NCBI GenBank assembly: GCA_029204225.1
Contig: CM055102.1
Span: 39,073,014 to 39,137,013 of the forward strand
DNA from: Diphasiastrum complanatum
Lineage: Eukaryota; Streptophyta; Lycopodiopsida; Lycopodiales; Lycopodiaceae
Direction: 5' to 3'
DNA: 64,000 nucleotides
Positions 43,045-54,830 of this stretch are shown in pieces. A program made the translations under genes and the position numbers. The number at the start of each line of letters is the position of its first letter. Position 1 is the first letter of the stretch. The notes below the pieces were generated by a model. The model saw only the letters and a program-made list of their open reading frames with translations, had not been told where the DNA came from and searched no databases.

Positions 43045-43920
43045 ATGTGTCAACAAGATAATCAGTCAGATTTGAGCGATATTTCATTATTGGATCGAAT
43101 TTTGGATACATCGATCACTTTTCCATTGAATGTGCTGAATGTAGCTTGGATATCAACGGAACCTATATCAGATCCAATTAAAGATGAACTCATTCTTGTG
43201 AGTCATGCCTTGACTTATGATGATAATGCAGAAGTTACTGATGAGCAGATTCTAGATCATATGGGTCCGACCAGATTTGGAGTGCGTAATATTCTTGATG
43301 AACCAACAATAAAACCGCCAAAAGCAATTATATTGAAGGAAGACAGGATCACAGGGTCAATGACGAAGAAACAAGCCAAGCAACATTATAATACGGTCCT
43401 GAAATGGGAAAATCCTCCTCAAAAGATTGATTCAAAAAATGTGCCACCCTTACTGGATAAAGGCAAAGGAAAAGTCGAGGATGATTCTACAAGTCAAAGT
43501 TCTAGCAAGACATCATCATCTAGAAAGTCTTCACCTTCGAAGAAGAGTTTATCTTCTCAGAAGTCATAACCTCCACGATCAATTCCTGCTAAGAAGACTA
43601 AGCGAAGATCCAAGACAAGTCCTTTTGACAAAGAACAAGCAGATGTAGTCCAGCATGATATGCCCAAACATTTTAAACGTTATACACTGGATGATGTGGT
43701 TATCATGTTACCCAAAGCACATCGTGAACCCAAAGAACAGGTGCCAGAATCAAAAGATGTTTACGATGGCCCAGCTAGGACACAGGCTATGAATCTTGTT
43801 GAATCAAGAGAACCAGAAAAGATTGTACAAGTCATGAATAGTTTCAAGCACTCCGGATGTTACTTATTAAGTATCAAGATTGCTTTGCATGGACTTATCA
43901 AGATCTCAAGGGTATTCAGA
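43045..43920 (+). pseudogene. Element E protease-RT linker
   Basis: An open 174-residue frame ending in a Ser/Lys-rich tail, then a frameshifted 88-residue piece. It lies between protease and RT. No catalytic domain; a spacer of this kind is usual in Tat/Athila polyproteins. Confidence 0.6.
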
Positions 43921-45230
43921 CGTTAGTTATTGAACAGACCATACCTTTAGTACCTGATGCAGTTCCAAAGGTTACAAAGTTCTATCGTTGTAATCCTAAT
44001 GTTGCGAATTTGATAAAGAAAGAGCTTCAGAGGCTGCTTGACGTAGATTTCATTTATGAGATCAAACATACAGAATGAGTTTCACCGATTGTCATTGTTC
44101 CTAAGAAGAATGAGAAACTGAGAATTTGTGTAAATCTCAAGGCCTTGAACAAAGTGACGTGGAAAGATCACTTTTTGTTACCTTTTACTGAAAGCATTTT
44201 GGACCGCCTTGCTGGAGCGGAAGCTTATAGTTTTCTGGATGGATTTAGTGGTTATAACCAGGTCAAGATTGCACCTACAGATCATCACAAAACAAGTTTT
44301 GCAATAGAATGGGGCACCTATGCTTACAAAGTAATGTCGTTTGGTCTCTGTAATGCACCAAGTTCATTCCAAAGAGTAATGCAATTTGCTTTTAAAGATC
44401 TACAGAAATTTTTTGAAATGTACTTGGATGAATTTGGAGTCCATAGCACAAATATAGACCACTTGGATCGATTGGAAAAAGTATTTGAAAGATGTCGCAA
44501 GCATCAAATTTCCCTAAATCTAGAAAAATGCCAAATATGGGTTTCCCACGGAGTTGTGCTTGGGCATGTGATATCGAGGCATGGCATTGCCATAGATTAT
44601 TCTAAAATCCAGGTTATTGTGGAATTGCCACCACCAACAACAATTCGTGGAGTTTATGTGTTTATGGGTCATGCGAACTACTATCGAATTTTTATTATCT
44701 TCTTTGCGGATTTAGCAAGACCTATATACAAACTAACTACTGTTCCTATTTGGACAGTAGAGGTGTTAGAAGCCTTTGAAACATTAAAAAAAAAAAACAT
44801 TAATTTCAGCAACGACACTGCGTTCTCCAGATTGGACGGTTGAGTTTCATGTTCACATTGATGCCTCGAAACATGCAATTGGATCAGTTTTGACGCAACC
44901 AGGTGACTATCAGAAGGACTATCCAATATGATTTGCAAGCAGACAACTTACAAATCCAGAAAAGAACTATTCAACAATAGAACGTGAAGCGTTAGCCATG
45001 ATTTTTTTTGTACAAAAATTTCGTCATTACCTCATGGAAACGCACTTTGCATTTTATATGGATCACCAATCGTTACTTTACTTGGTAAATAAGATGGGCA
45101 ATACTGGGCGTATTGCAAGATGGTTACTGTTATTAACTGAATTTGACTTTCGAATTGTGGTTCGAAAGGGGAAGCAACATTATCTAACCGACCACGTTTT
45201 TCGAATTGAATCCGCACCAGTTAATACTGA
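43857..45230 (+). pseudogene. Element E reverse transcriptase and RNase H
   Basis: RT begins LIKYQDCFAWTYQDLKGI; then VSPIVIVPKKNEKLRICVNL, FLDGFSGYNQVKIAPTDHHK and TSFAIEWGTYAYKVMSFGLC. The catalytic box reads YLDE at about 44420, where gypsy RTs have Y-DD, so it is probably inactive. The connection domain and RNase H follow (HVHIDASKHAIGSVLTQPGD, TIEREALAMIFFVQKFRHYL). Stops near 44076 and 44929, a frameshift at a run of A near 44790. Confidence 0.9.
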
Positions 45231-45329
45231 AGTGGATGATGAACTACTAGACACTGCATTATTCTATGTAGAAGCAGTACCTGAGTGGGCAACAAATATT
45301 GTTGAGTACCTGATGCTAGGACAACCAAA

Positions 45330-46527
45330 TGACTCTTTGACAAAAGTACAAAAGAGACAATTGATTCATAAGGCTCAACCTTATCAATTAACTGTAGGAC
45401 AATTGTATCGTCGTGGATCACACAATATTCTACATAGATGTGTTTTACCGCATGAAATATCATATTTAATCACATTTTCACATGATGGCATGGGCGAAGG
45501 ACACTTCTCTACAGATATTACTGTTTGCAAACTTTTGCAATCAAATTGTTGGTGGCCTACGCTTCATAAGGACACAGAAAATTATATTCAGACATGTGAT
45601 ATTTGCCAGTGAGCATGACGGCCTACTAGACAAAACTATGAACCCTTACATCCGGTTTTATCGCAAGCGCCATTTGAAAAATGGAGACTAGATTATGTTG
45701 GTCCTATTCATCATGACGCATGAGGATCTCAGGCCCGATACATTATCGTAGCAACTGATTATATGATTATGTGGGTTGAAGCCAAAGTTGTCAAAGTTGT
45801 TGATGTGAAATCTACGGCCAAGTTTCTCTATGAAAATATTATTATCAGATTTGGATGTCTGATCGAGATTGTCAATGACCAGGGTACACACTTTGTTAAT
45901 CAAACAATAAAGTGTTTACTGGAGGATTTTTTTGTTATACACAGATTTAGTACTCCTTATTATTCCAGAGGGAATGGCCAAGCTGAATCTTCCAATAAGA
46001 TTCTCTGCACTATTATGACGAATACAGTTGAACCGAGTCGATCTGATTGGAAACATAAACTGCATGCAGCATTATGGGCATTCAGAACCGCTTACAAAAG
46101 TAGTAAAAATCAAACACCCTTTCAACTAGTTTATGGTCAAGATGTTGTCATGCCGATTGAATTTTTAATATTAGCATCTTTATGCATAGCAGCAACAAAA
46201 TGGTTAAATGATGATAAGTCTTTACAACTACGTCATGAAGCGCTGCACAAATTGTGTGAAACAAGATTGATGGCAATTCATGCGTTAGCAACAGAGAAAG
46301 CCCGCCGTAAGGCATGACACGACCGTCGATTACACAAAAAAGATCTGAAAGCAGGAGATCTCGCACTGATGTACAAAACCAAGCTGACCAAGGGAAAATT
46401 GAAGTTTACCGGTGAAGGCCCGTATAAAGTGAAAGAAATTCTGAACTATGGAGCAGTTATTCTTGAGCACTTGGACGGAAAACGGTTTGATACTCTTGTG
46501 AATGACAGCCGATTACGCAAGTTTTGA
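45330..46527 (+). pseudogene. Element E integrase
   Basis: HHCC zinc finger (HDGMGEGHFSTD..WWPTLHKD..CDICQ) near 45480-45610. The DDE core starts with WRLDYVGPI near 45690, then NDQGTHFVN and STPYYSRGNGQAESSNK. The C-terminal GPYKVKEIL/GAVILEHLDGKRFDTLVN region ends at the TGA near 46525. Stops at about 45610, 45721 and 46315. No chromodomain. Confidence 0.9.
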
Positions 46528-46908
46528 CAGCATGCTCTGCCAGTTCAACAAGCATGATCCAAATAATTTTTATTTTTATTTGTTTTTCAATTTTTTTTGT
46601 TTTCACTACTTAATTGTTAAATTTTGTTTGAAAAAGACAGTTAAAAAAAAAAATAATAAAAAATAAGAAAAGACTGATGAGCAAAAGTCATAAAAGTCAT
46701 CAGAGTGAAAAAAGAGAAAGGAAAGTATTTTCAAAAAATAATTTTTGATGGAAAATGACTTATAATATCACTGTTTCGGTCATATGTTGCCTATACAGTA
46801 TTGGAAACCTTTGTTGAACTTTCAGATTATCTTGTGTTCTAGTGGAAGAGAGTTGATAGCATAAAGAAAATTTTTCCAAATTTTAGTTTCTAAGGATAGA
46901 AACAGTTT
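46528..46908 (+). other. Element E 3' untranslated region
   Basis: AT-rich, A- and T-runs; no frame. Lies between integrase and the purine tract. Confidence 0.6.
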
Positions 46909-47479
46909 AAAGAGGAAAGAATGTTATGTCCATGACCAATACATAGGATACAGTATACTCCTAGACTTGGATACACGGTACTCCAGTGAAACAAGCTGTT
47001 AGTGATGCCACATCATACTGGACGTGACCCGAAAGTAACTAATATCCTTGTGAGGCCCATAACACACTAAATGGAGTTTAGACAAGTTATGAGAAAGTGT
47101 ATGCATGTGTAGAGTTATCAATAGCAATTCTATGAATAGTTGGTCCATGCATAGGACTCTATTCTAGGTGAATCTATGTGTAGGGAACATAGGGCTATGC
47201 ATGGCTATGTGCCCAGGATGCTTTTGGCTCTATATAAGAGGTCCAAACTCGTCCTACTCCTGATTATGGTTCTTGATTCATTGCTAGGCTCTCACTCTAC
47301 ATTCATGCTTCTTGTTCCTTGGCTTGGGGGTGAGGCTTCTAGAGATTGATTGGATGCTTCTACATGGTTGGGTGGTTTCTCCACAGTGTGTTATCCTTTT
47401 GTGTTTAGGATTTGTAAGCAGGATCTAAGGAGCTTTTCTTATAACAAGCACGGTCACTTAGTGGATGACCCTTGCAGAG
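46909..47479 (+). repeat. Polypurine tract and candidate 3' LTR (or other LTR)
   Basis: AAAGAGGAAAGAA (46909-46921) is directly followed by TGTTATGTCC, the usual arrangement of a purine tract and LTR start. The sequence has a TATA box (CTCTATATAAGAGG near 47229). However it does not resemble the sequence before the element E primer site, so either the two LTRs come from different elements or the element is a recombinant. The right end of this LTR was not found. Confidence 0.5.
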
Positions 47480-49521
47480 CCTCTACTTACTGCAATGGGT
47501 ATTCATGAGAGAGCCTTCTCAGGGAGAATCAACATGGATTTTATCACTCTTGCCTTCAGTACTTGGAAGAAGGAGAAATTCAAGTTTTACATTACTTTCT
47601 AAGGAGCCACACAAGGTGTGCGTGACTGAGGCCACCCTTGCTACCATAGAGATAGCATCTAGTACACAAGCCTCACCAAACCATAAGCAAGCCAAATAGG
47701 CTATTAGCCTTATATTGACATTACCAATGATCTGCACTGGACTAGTGACGGCTATCTTCTAGAAGCCATTACTGATCCGGCCATTTAGACCGCTGCTCAA
47801 CTCCTCAACAATTTCCTGATGGTTGTTAGAAAAGACTGTATTACTTCTCAGATTTTGCATAGAATAGTTGAGTCTCATGCCAAGATAGCCAAGGCTCCTC
47901 TGGAACTATATAACTAGTTCAAGACCGTTTTTGGGGAGCTCAAATGAGCCATCAAGAGCAATACCAAGTAGCAATTTGCTGCTGGCTCTTTGTTGTCACT
48001 CCTAGCAGCCTCCCAGCTTGAAAATAAGATCCATGGTTTTCATATGGATTATGTGCTTTCTATCTATGAAGAAGCACCGGACGTGTCATCTCAACAGGTA
48101 TCTAGCTCACATAGTTGACATCATCCACGCAACGAAATCGTCATTCCTGACTCGCCCTCCGCGTCACGATGTTGTACTAGGCAAACATCTTCAGTTGTGC
48201 TTCCACTCCCTGCTGCTATTCGCATTGAACTACCTATTCCCCCCGCCTCTGATGCTTCCCTAGCCTCTACTTCCTCTCACGGACAGTATGTGACCATTGG
48301 GACTACCATTCCCATCACAGCTGCCTAGGCCGCCTCACCTCCACACACAAGAGCTGTTTCCTCAAACATCCAGTATTTCATGGACATGTTCGATGATTCC
48401 GACTCCCTTGGGGCCTCAGAAGTTTTTGTAATGCCCAGAGCCCTGCGCTCTTTGAGCTCCAATCCCCTGGAAGAGGATTCGAACAGTTCCAAAATACTAC
48501 TACTAGTTTTGAAGACTCTTTTCAGATTAACCAACAACCTCAAGTTGAAGCCGCACCAGCCACAATTCGGGTCGAGCAAATTGTCAAATCACCAAAGCAG
48601 TTCGACGTCACAATGCCTGAGGGCTATGAAGAAGAAGACCTCTTTGAAGAAGAAGAGTTACAAGCACCTGCTCCATGCCAACCAGAGACAGTACCACCAG
48701 GTCCTTCTGTTGCTACACCTCCACAAGAGTAGATTCTAGTGATGCTCTCAGTTTGGTCTCAAGCCTTGCGCAAGTGATCTAGTCTATGCTAGATAAGAAA
48801 AAAGAAATGGACCAGCGCATCTCAGATACGAGACCTAAGAATACACTCATTAGCCAGAAAGTCATTCAACTGGACAAAGAATTGAAGATCGCCAAGCAAC
48901 ATGAAGCTAAGTTTGAAGCTGAGAAGAAGATGACACAACAATTGGCTGATCGCCTTGAGGACTATGTCAATTCCCTGCAGAATGCCCTCACAACCGCCCA
49001 AGATCAAGTGGACAAGGTCGTACATGATGCAAAGCAACAAGTGCGGTTGCTCTAGGGTCAACTGCAAAAGATGAACAAGATCGCACACGTCTCCAAGGTG
49101 AATTGGATGTGACCACCCTTGAGCGTGATGCATATCTACAAACGCAAATACCTAATCATCCGGTAACTCCGATGAGAATCGCGTATTTGTTTAAAAAGGT
49201 TGAAACCTATAAAGTGACGCTTCAAGGATTCCAAGGCCGCTTTGACAGATTTAAGGGTACCACTTCAACTGAGTTGGCAAAGGCTAAAACAACCATCAAT
49301 GCATATGAAAAGGCTACCGCTCAGGTGTTGGAAGCTGGGCCTCAAATTTCAGTTCTGATCATGCCACAATTCTCCCCTATGCACCAAGTTGATGCACCTA
49401 TGGATACATGGTTGGATTCGGGCATGGACCAGCGTGGAGCCCCTGAAGTTGAAGAAGTACAGCCAGCTCCACAGGCAATGCAACCAGGTCCATCTTCATC
49501 AAGGACCACACCATTGTTCTA
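47480..49521 (+). pseudogene. Unknown ORF with Pro-rich and coiled-coil parts, decayed
   Basis: Reading across frames: an N-terminal part with EKFKFYITFLSKEPHKVCV-like sequence and ATLATIEIASSTQASPNH, a helical stretch (LLEAITDPAI; LLNNFLMVVRKD), a Pro/Ser-rich middle (48140-48330), then MLDKKKEMDQRISDTR and coiled coil to about 49055. It ends with KAKTTINAYEKATAQVLEAG and a Gln/Pro-rich tail. Many stops. Probably an accessory or gag-like ORF of another LTR element downstream of the LTR-like sequence at 46922. Function unknown. Confidence 0.4.
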
Positions 49522-49677
49522 AAAACCAATCAACGTCGAGGACTAGATCTAGAGCTTTTTAGCGCAACATCCTCATGAGTCCTCATGTGGTGGTTGGGTC
49601 CTCAAGTTTAAGACCACTGAAATAGAGGCCGGCAAAGAATCATGTCTTCAGACTTTATTTACTGAACCTTGAGCTCT
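49522..49677. other. Short spacer
   Basis: Nothing recognised between the decayed ORF and copia fragment G. Confidence 0.4.
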
Positions 49678-50460
49678 CCCTTCGAGATCAAGTCTCGAAT
49701 ATGATGGTATTTCAGAGGTATATGTTTTGTCTTTGAATGGAAAACAAGATATTGGGACAGATATATGGTACTTTAAGAATCCATCATTAGCATGCATGGT
49801 TCTCCTTGTGTATGCCAATTGCCTCCAACATCATCCGTAACCATACTACTTCATTTGCTATCTTTGAAGCTGCAACATATTCAGCTTCGCATGAGGACTG
49901 AGCCACCAAGGTTTCTTTCTTTCAGCTGATTGTTGTTCTGCATGCAATTGAACATCCTCCTATCACGAATTTGTTGTCGTCTTTGCAGCTTGCCAAGCTT
50001 GCATCATTGTAGTGGTGCAGCTCAAATCCTTTTCCTTCATTGTTTTCTTTGTAGGTTAATCCCATATTTTGGGTACCCTTCAAATATTGCAGGTTTTGTT
50101 TCGCCATTTGCCAATGCGCCATGCCAGGATTCGAAGAGAATTGGCTTAGACAGATAAAGCCAAATCGGGTCTGGTACAGATTGTGAGGTACATCAGACTA
50201 TTGATCAGATTTTTGCAGGGTACACCTTCCATCTTCTGTCTCTCCTCCTCTGTATTCGGACAATCCTGTTTCATTAGTTTGGCTCCAACTATCATTGGTG
50301 TAGTCTTTTCTTTGCAGTCCATCATTCGATATTGCTTCAGCACCTTTCGGGCATACTCTGACTAACTCATATGCATTTCTCTTCTTGTTCGATCTCTTCT
50401 GATCTCCAACCCAAGGCATTTTGTTGCTTCTCCCAGATCTGTGATTTCATAATTTTTGAA
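49678..50460 (-). pseudogene. Copia fragment G (RT end and RNase H)
   Basis: Minus strand from 50460: YEITDLGEATKCLGLEI, then YRMMDCKEKTTPMIVGAKLM and LINSLMYLTICTRPDLALSV (end of RT), WQMAKQNLQYLKGTQNMGL, and RNase H (NDASLASCKDDNKFVIGG; then ETLVAQSSCEAEYVAASK with a frame change). Truncated at both ends, no LTR of its own identified. Similar in type to element F, not to A/B/C/D. Confidence 0.85.
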
Positions 50461-51611
50461 AAGCTTAACAATTGTGAAATAAAAACATGAATAAAAAGGG
50501 AGCACCAAGGCTTCTCAACTGGTGCTCGGAATAGAAACTAATTAAGGTGTGGCTAAGGCGGTACCCAACTAGCCACTACTTGGAAAGTAAATAAATTTGT
50601 TAAGGCTTACCCAACTAGCAAGGATCAACGAATAAAATCTTGCTAATGCTTCCCAACTAGCAAGAGGACTAAATCCTACTTAACACCCAAAAGGGATTAG
50701 AAAATATGACTTGCGTCTAAACTAAGCATAGAGCAATTAATAACATGCCACAATGAAAAATCAATGAAAGGAGACAAGAGGAGGCCCAAACACCTTCCCT
50801 CAAGCTATGCACCTTCCAATGGAAACACAAAGAAATAGAATGATCATCTCAAAGAGAGATCAATTTAGCATAATCTCAAAGTGTTATTTTACAAGGGAAA
50901 TGCCCCTCTTCTTTATAGCAAGAAGGGCCTTCCATAAGCTTCTACTAACTTATGGGATTAATTTATAAAACTTGCAATTCTAAGGCTTCTAAACTTCTCA
51001 ACTTCTAACTTAGAAAGCCTAAGACTCTAAACTTAGAATTCATGATAAATTAGAATCTTTAATTTTCTAAGCTTAAGTTTCTAAGTTTAAGTTCTCTAAG
51101 TTAAGTTTTCTAACTTAGAAGTTTAGAATTTAATCAAGTTTATACCCATGGACTTATGACACACATGCCATGGTAGGAGTTTATTAATAAGTACTCACAC
51201 GTGGACTTACAATACACATGCCACGGTGTTTTATTTTACTTTGATTTGACTTTGTTGCTAACATTATCCCCATTCTAATTGGATTGGCGGTCCCACGCCA
51301 ATGGCAATATAAAGAACCCCGCTCCTTAGGGTGTGGGAGGAGTCAAGTCGGTGCAGCTTGTAGATGTGGAACATTTTGTAAAGTGTTGTAGGAGATGAAG
51401 CTATGAAGAAGTATGAGCATCTCCAGAAGATTTGGCTCTGTGATGGTTTGTATTTCCAATTGCCCACGCTGATGATTCAATGGATGATGTACAAGAGCTT
51501 GGGTTGTTGAATATGGTATGAAAACAACACAAGGTGAGAATGAACGGTAATGAGATGCGTAGTATAGTGGTAGACCGGTCGTCCACCTTCTAATTTCTAA
51601 AAAGCTTAACA
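50459..51611. other. Segment between exact 13-bp direct repeats
   Basis: AAAAGCTTAACAA occurs at 50459-50471 and 51599-51611. Between them lies AT-rich DNA with CTAAGTTTAAGTTCTCTAAG-type words and a TATA-like GGCAATATAAAG near 51304. The left repeat falls at the point where copia G is cut. It could be an insertion with a target duplication, but no LTR, TIR or poly-A was identified. Confidence 0.35.
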
Positions 51612-52491
51612 AGAAAATGACTTTGGCAAAGTGTAAGATTACCCCAACATTAAGTTTATGAGATTTTGTGACATTGTCGCATTTCTCACAAAAGTCGACA
51701 CTGTCATCTTTTTGCAACACTGTCGCATTTTTCGCCTATGGCAGTTTACGTTCATTCATGTAGAGTGACAACTTATGTTCATTTATGCAGACAGACTGTT
51801 TATGGCCAATTGTCATCGCTTATCACCAATCAGCTTCTGAGAAGAACTAGATGAATGCCAACAGACTCCAGCCAACTGGTAGTCGTATTTGACAACCTAA
51901 ATACTTAGTACAAATCAGTTGTTTATACATCTCATAATTACGTCCTATAGAAATCGTGATCATGAAGGAGTGGAGTGTTATTATACAATGCTTTATGCAC
52001 TCTCATCAAGCAGATTATTCACGATCAAAAGTATTGTAGTTAGCTCTCTATCAAGCTTTCAAGCTTGAACTCTCTTGAGCATTCTAGCTCAGTCTTTTAG
52101 AGATTATTTTAGAGTTACTATTGTGCTACTGCTTATCAGCATAGTTGCTTATTATCAAACTTATTCTCAGTTATTTAGAGATATCTTAGAGTGCGCGGTT
52201 TCTATCAGCTATTGTTTTGCGCTCATTAGCATCTGAGTCTTGTTTTTCTGAATCAATACTATCTTGTTATTGCTTTTAGTATGTGTTAGAATGCATGCAT
52301 CTTCGTAATGTTTTGTAACTGATGGAAATCGTCTGAGAATTCATTACTTTATGTTTGGCTACGTAATCACTTAGTATCTAGCAATTTCAAAGTTAGTTGT
52401 TAAAGATTGAACGTGATTCCCATCACTACAGTTTTGTTCAATATTGATAGGTGTAGTCATGCATTGGAAGTAGGAAGTTTTTGCTATACAC
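51612..52491. other. No gene seen
   Basis: AT-rich sequence left of element F. Contains TCAAGCTTTCAAGCTTGA, a perfect 18-base palindrome, near 52050-52068, and words like TTTATGCACTCTCATCAAGC. Might be part of an older LTR; not demonstrated. Confidence 0.45.
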
Positions 52492-53530
52492 TGAAGAAAC
52501 AAAATGTTTCTATTACCAAAGCCTTGCTAGCTTTCAGCCCTCTGCCTGACGAAAATGTTCGCGAACGCGAAAGTAAGAGACACGAAGCAGAAATGTTTGC
52601 GAACACCTTGACGAAAAGACACGAATGAGAAAAATTCGCGAAAGAGATTTTTTTGCGGTACAACAAGAGAAAGTCAGACGACGCGAAAGTCAAAAGACAC
52701 GAGGTGACACGAAAATAGTCGCGACACCCTTTTCTGCCCACTCTCCAAAAGGACCAGAAAGATCATGCAAGTACCCAAAAGTACAGATATCTGATCTGAT
52801 AGCATGACATTAGTAGATACACTCGAGGTCGTGGCTAATCTGCCACTCTTGTAATTCATGATTAGTTGTAGATGTTTAATCACTCTAATCTAGGAGTTAC
52901 ACGACACGACTATATACTTTCTGGATGATACTTGACGTACACAAGAAGAAGTATGATGCTATTAAGCAAGAAGACGAAAACACAGAATACAAGTCCGCCT
53001 ACGTGCGAGACAATTCTGCATAGGATCTGAAGATCCACAAGTCCGCTAGTAAGCGAGACATTACTCGTGGGAGAACTGTATTTCTCTCACGCCAACGCAC
53101 TGCGTGGATCTGCATGCAGTGCTTGAAGAATCAAAAAATTAATAAATGATTTTGTAGCCGTTGAGTACATGTCACTCTTTTTCATGTCTGATCTTGAATG
53201 CTAATTAGTCTGCTGTTATTCATGTGTCTGATTCACTCTTGTTCATTTAATTCCGCACATTGGTTGAATCTTGTTGAGTGCTACATTAATTTCTAAGTGT
53301 AGATCAGCAGTGCCTGACTACATTCTGGAGGATTGTAGGAATGATACAACTGGCAGTGACCAGCGATCAAATCCGAACTCCATCCGAATTGTTTGCTTTT
53401 GCGATTCTTTCGTGACTGCGACAACTATTATTGTCATCATATACTTTATGTCCTATTTTCGATATGATGACTATTATGTCATCATACACTTTATGTCCTA
53501 TTGTAACTGCAACAACTATTATTGTCATCA
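52492..53530 (+). repeat. 5' LTR of element F
   Basis: About 1039 bp, from TGAAGAAACAAAATG to TTATTGTCATCA. Near its 3' end the ACTATTATTGTCATCA..CTTTATGTCCTATT block is repeated about three times, whereas the 3' LTR has it once, so the 5' copy has expanded (or the 3' copy contracted). Confidence 0.88.
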
Positions 53531-53531
53531 G

Positions 53532-53547
53532 TGGTATCAGAGCCTAC
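53532..53547 (+). promoter_or_regulatory. Primer-binding site of element F
   Basis: TGGTATCAGAGCCTAC, one base after the LTR end; initiator Met tRNA type. Confidence 0.92.
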
Positions 53548-53646
53548 ATACCTTGTCATAGTCTTACGTAGCCAAAGAGCTATCAGATCCAGGAGGCCAA
53601 GCATTCAGACAAACAACCATCAACAAGTGAACACGCTTCAAAAGCA

Positions 53647-54830
53647 ATGGCTTCAATCAGCAGCATACAGAGCAAGATCTGTATAGTTCTTGATTCTTCA
53701 GGATCTAACTTTCTAGCCTGAAAAGTTAAGACATCATTGATACTCAGGGGTGAAGGTTTATTCCCCTGGGTGGATGGCATAGAGGAGATGCCTACGACAT
53801 CAGGCAAAGAGCTACGCGAGTGGAGGGAGAAAAATGACAAGGCAGTAGCCTTGATATCTTCATCCATTAAAGATAGTCTCACGCTTGACCTGGCTACACT
53901 CTCCAAAGCTAAGGAGATGTGGGATGCACTGCTCACAAGATTTCAAACAAAATCAAGAAGTCAAATAATGATGCTGGAAGATCAACTGACAAATCTACAA
54001 TGGGATGGGAAAGACCTCACTTCTTTTTTAAGGAAGATGAAGGATCTGTTTCTATCACTACATAACTCTAGAGCAGAGAATGCAGTGTCAGTTGAGAAGC
54101 AGCTCACATACCTATTGAGAGCCTTACCCAGATCTTTCCAAACAACCAGGATCCTGCTTGCGAAAGATCCTACAATGAACCTTGAAAAGGCAACTGTCAA
54201 GATTCGAGAGGAAGTCGAGGCGAGAGAACACCTTGATCACAAGGATGGTTCTGACCAGGCCCACTATGACAACAAAGAAAAATCCAAGAAACAATTCAAG
54301 CCTAAGAGGGAGTCGAATCAAAGATAGGATCGTGATCAGCAAGCAGAGGGAACTAGCAAAGGCAATTGGAAGAGCAAAGGGAGGTTGAAACAACAAGGTG
54401 GAGAAAAGAAGACTTGCGTGAGATGTAGAAGAGACGGGCACACAGTTGATACATGTTGGCTCGATCCAAAGATTGAGTATATCCACTACCACAAGAAGGG
54501 TCATGCAGCCATGGATTGTGGCCTGAATCCAAGAAAAAAATCAACACAGAATAGACAGGAGAACAGCAACAGTTCATCCTATGTCGAGGAGCTTGAGAGC
54601 TCAAAAATGGGAGAAGAGAGATCGAATAGAAACTGCTCGACCACCTACATTTGTGAGGACGTGTGTGCAGCATCAACATCTGACACACATGAGGTGATCC
54701 TAGATTCAGGAGCCACCTTGCACTTTGTGACATCAAGACGAATAATGTCTGATTTCATAGGTGTTGATCCATCAAGATTCATAGTTTTTGGAGATGGATC
54801 CAAATATCAAGTGAACAGTATTGGTTCATT
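53647..54830 (+). pseudogene. Element F gag and protease
   Basis: ATG at 53647 (MASISSIQSKICIVLDSSGS). TGA at 53719-53721 stands in place of an expected Trp, and a TAG lies at 54325. The gag helical core (MWDALLTRFQTKSRSQIMML, LTYLLRALPRSFQTTRILLA) lies in the piece from 53737. A first Cys-rich knuckle (CVRCRRDGHTVDTC) is followed by a second (IHYHKKGHAAMDC) that has lost its first Cys. Protease motif LDSGATLHF near 54700. Frameshift at about 54830. Confidence 0.88.

Larger units (their letters stand above)
38690..46930 (+). mobile_element. Gypsy element E (Athila/Tat-like)
   Basis: Order on + strand: 5' LTR candidate to 39405, primer site, gag (40623-42006), protease (about 42540), linker, RT, RNase H, integrase (to 46527), purine tract at 46909-46921. 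RT before integrase defines Ty3/gypsy. The absence of a chromodomain, the primer site type and the DGGSGVN protease fit the Athila/Tat branch. Many stops and frameshifts. A 3' LTR matching the 5' one was not found. Confidence 0.85.

Noticed and set aside
46148-46366. Minus-strand frame over integrase
   Set aside because: Antisense shadow of the element E integrase.
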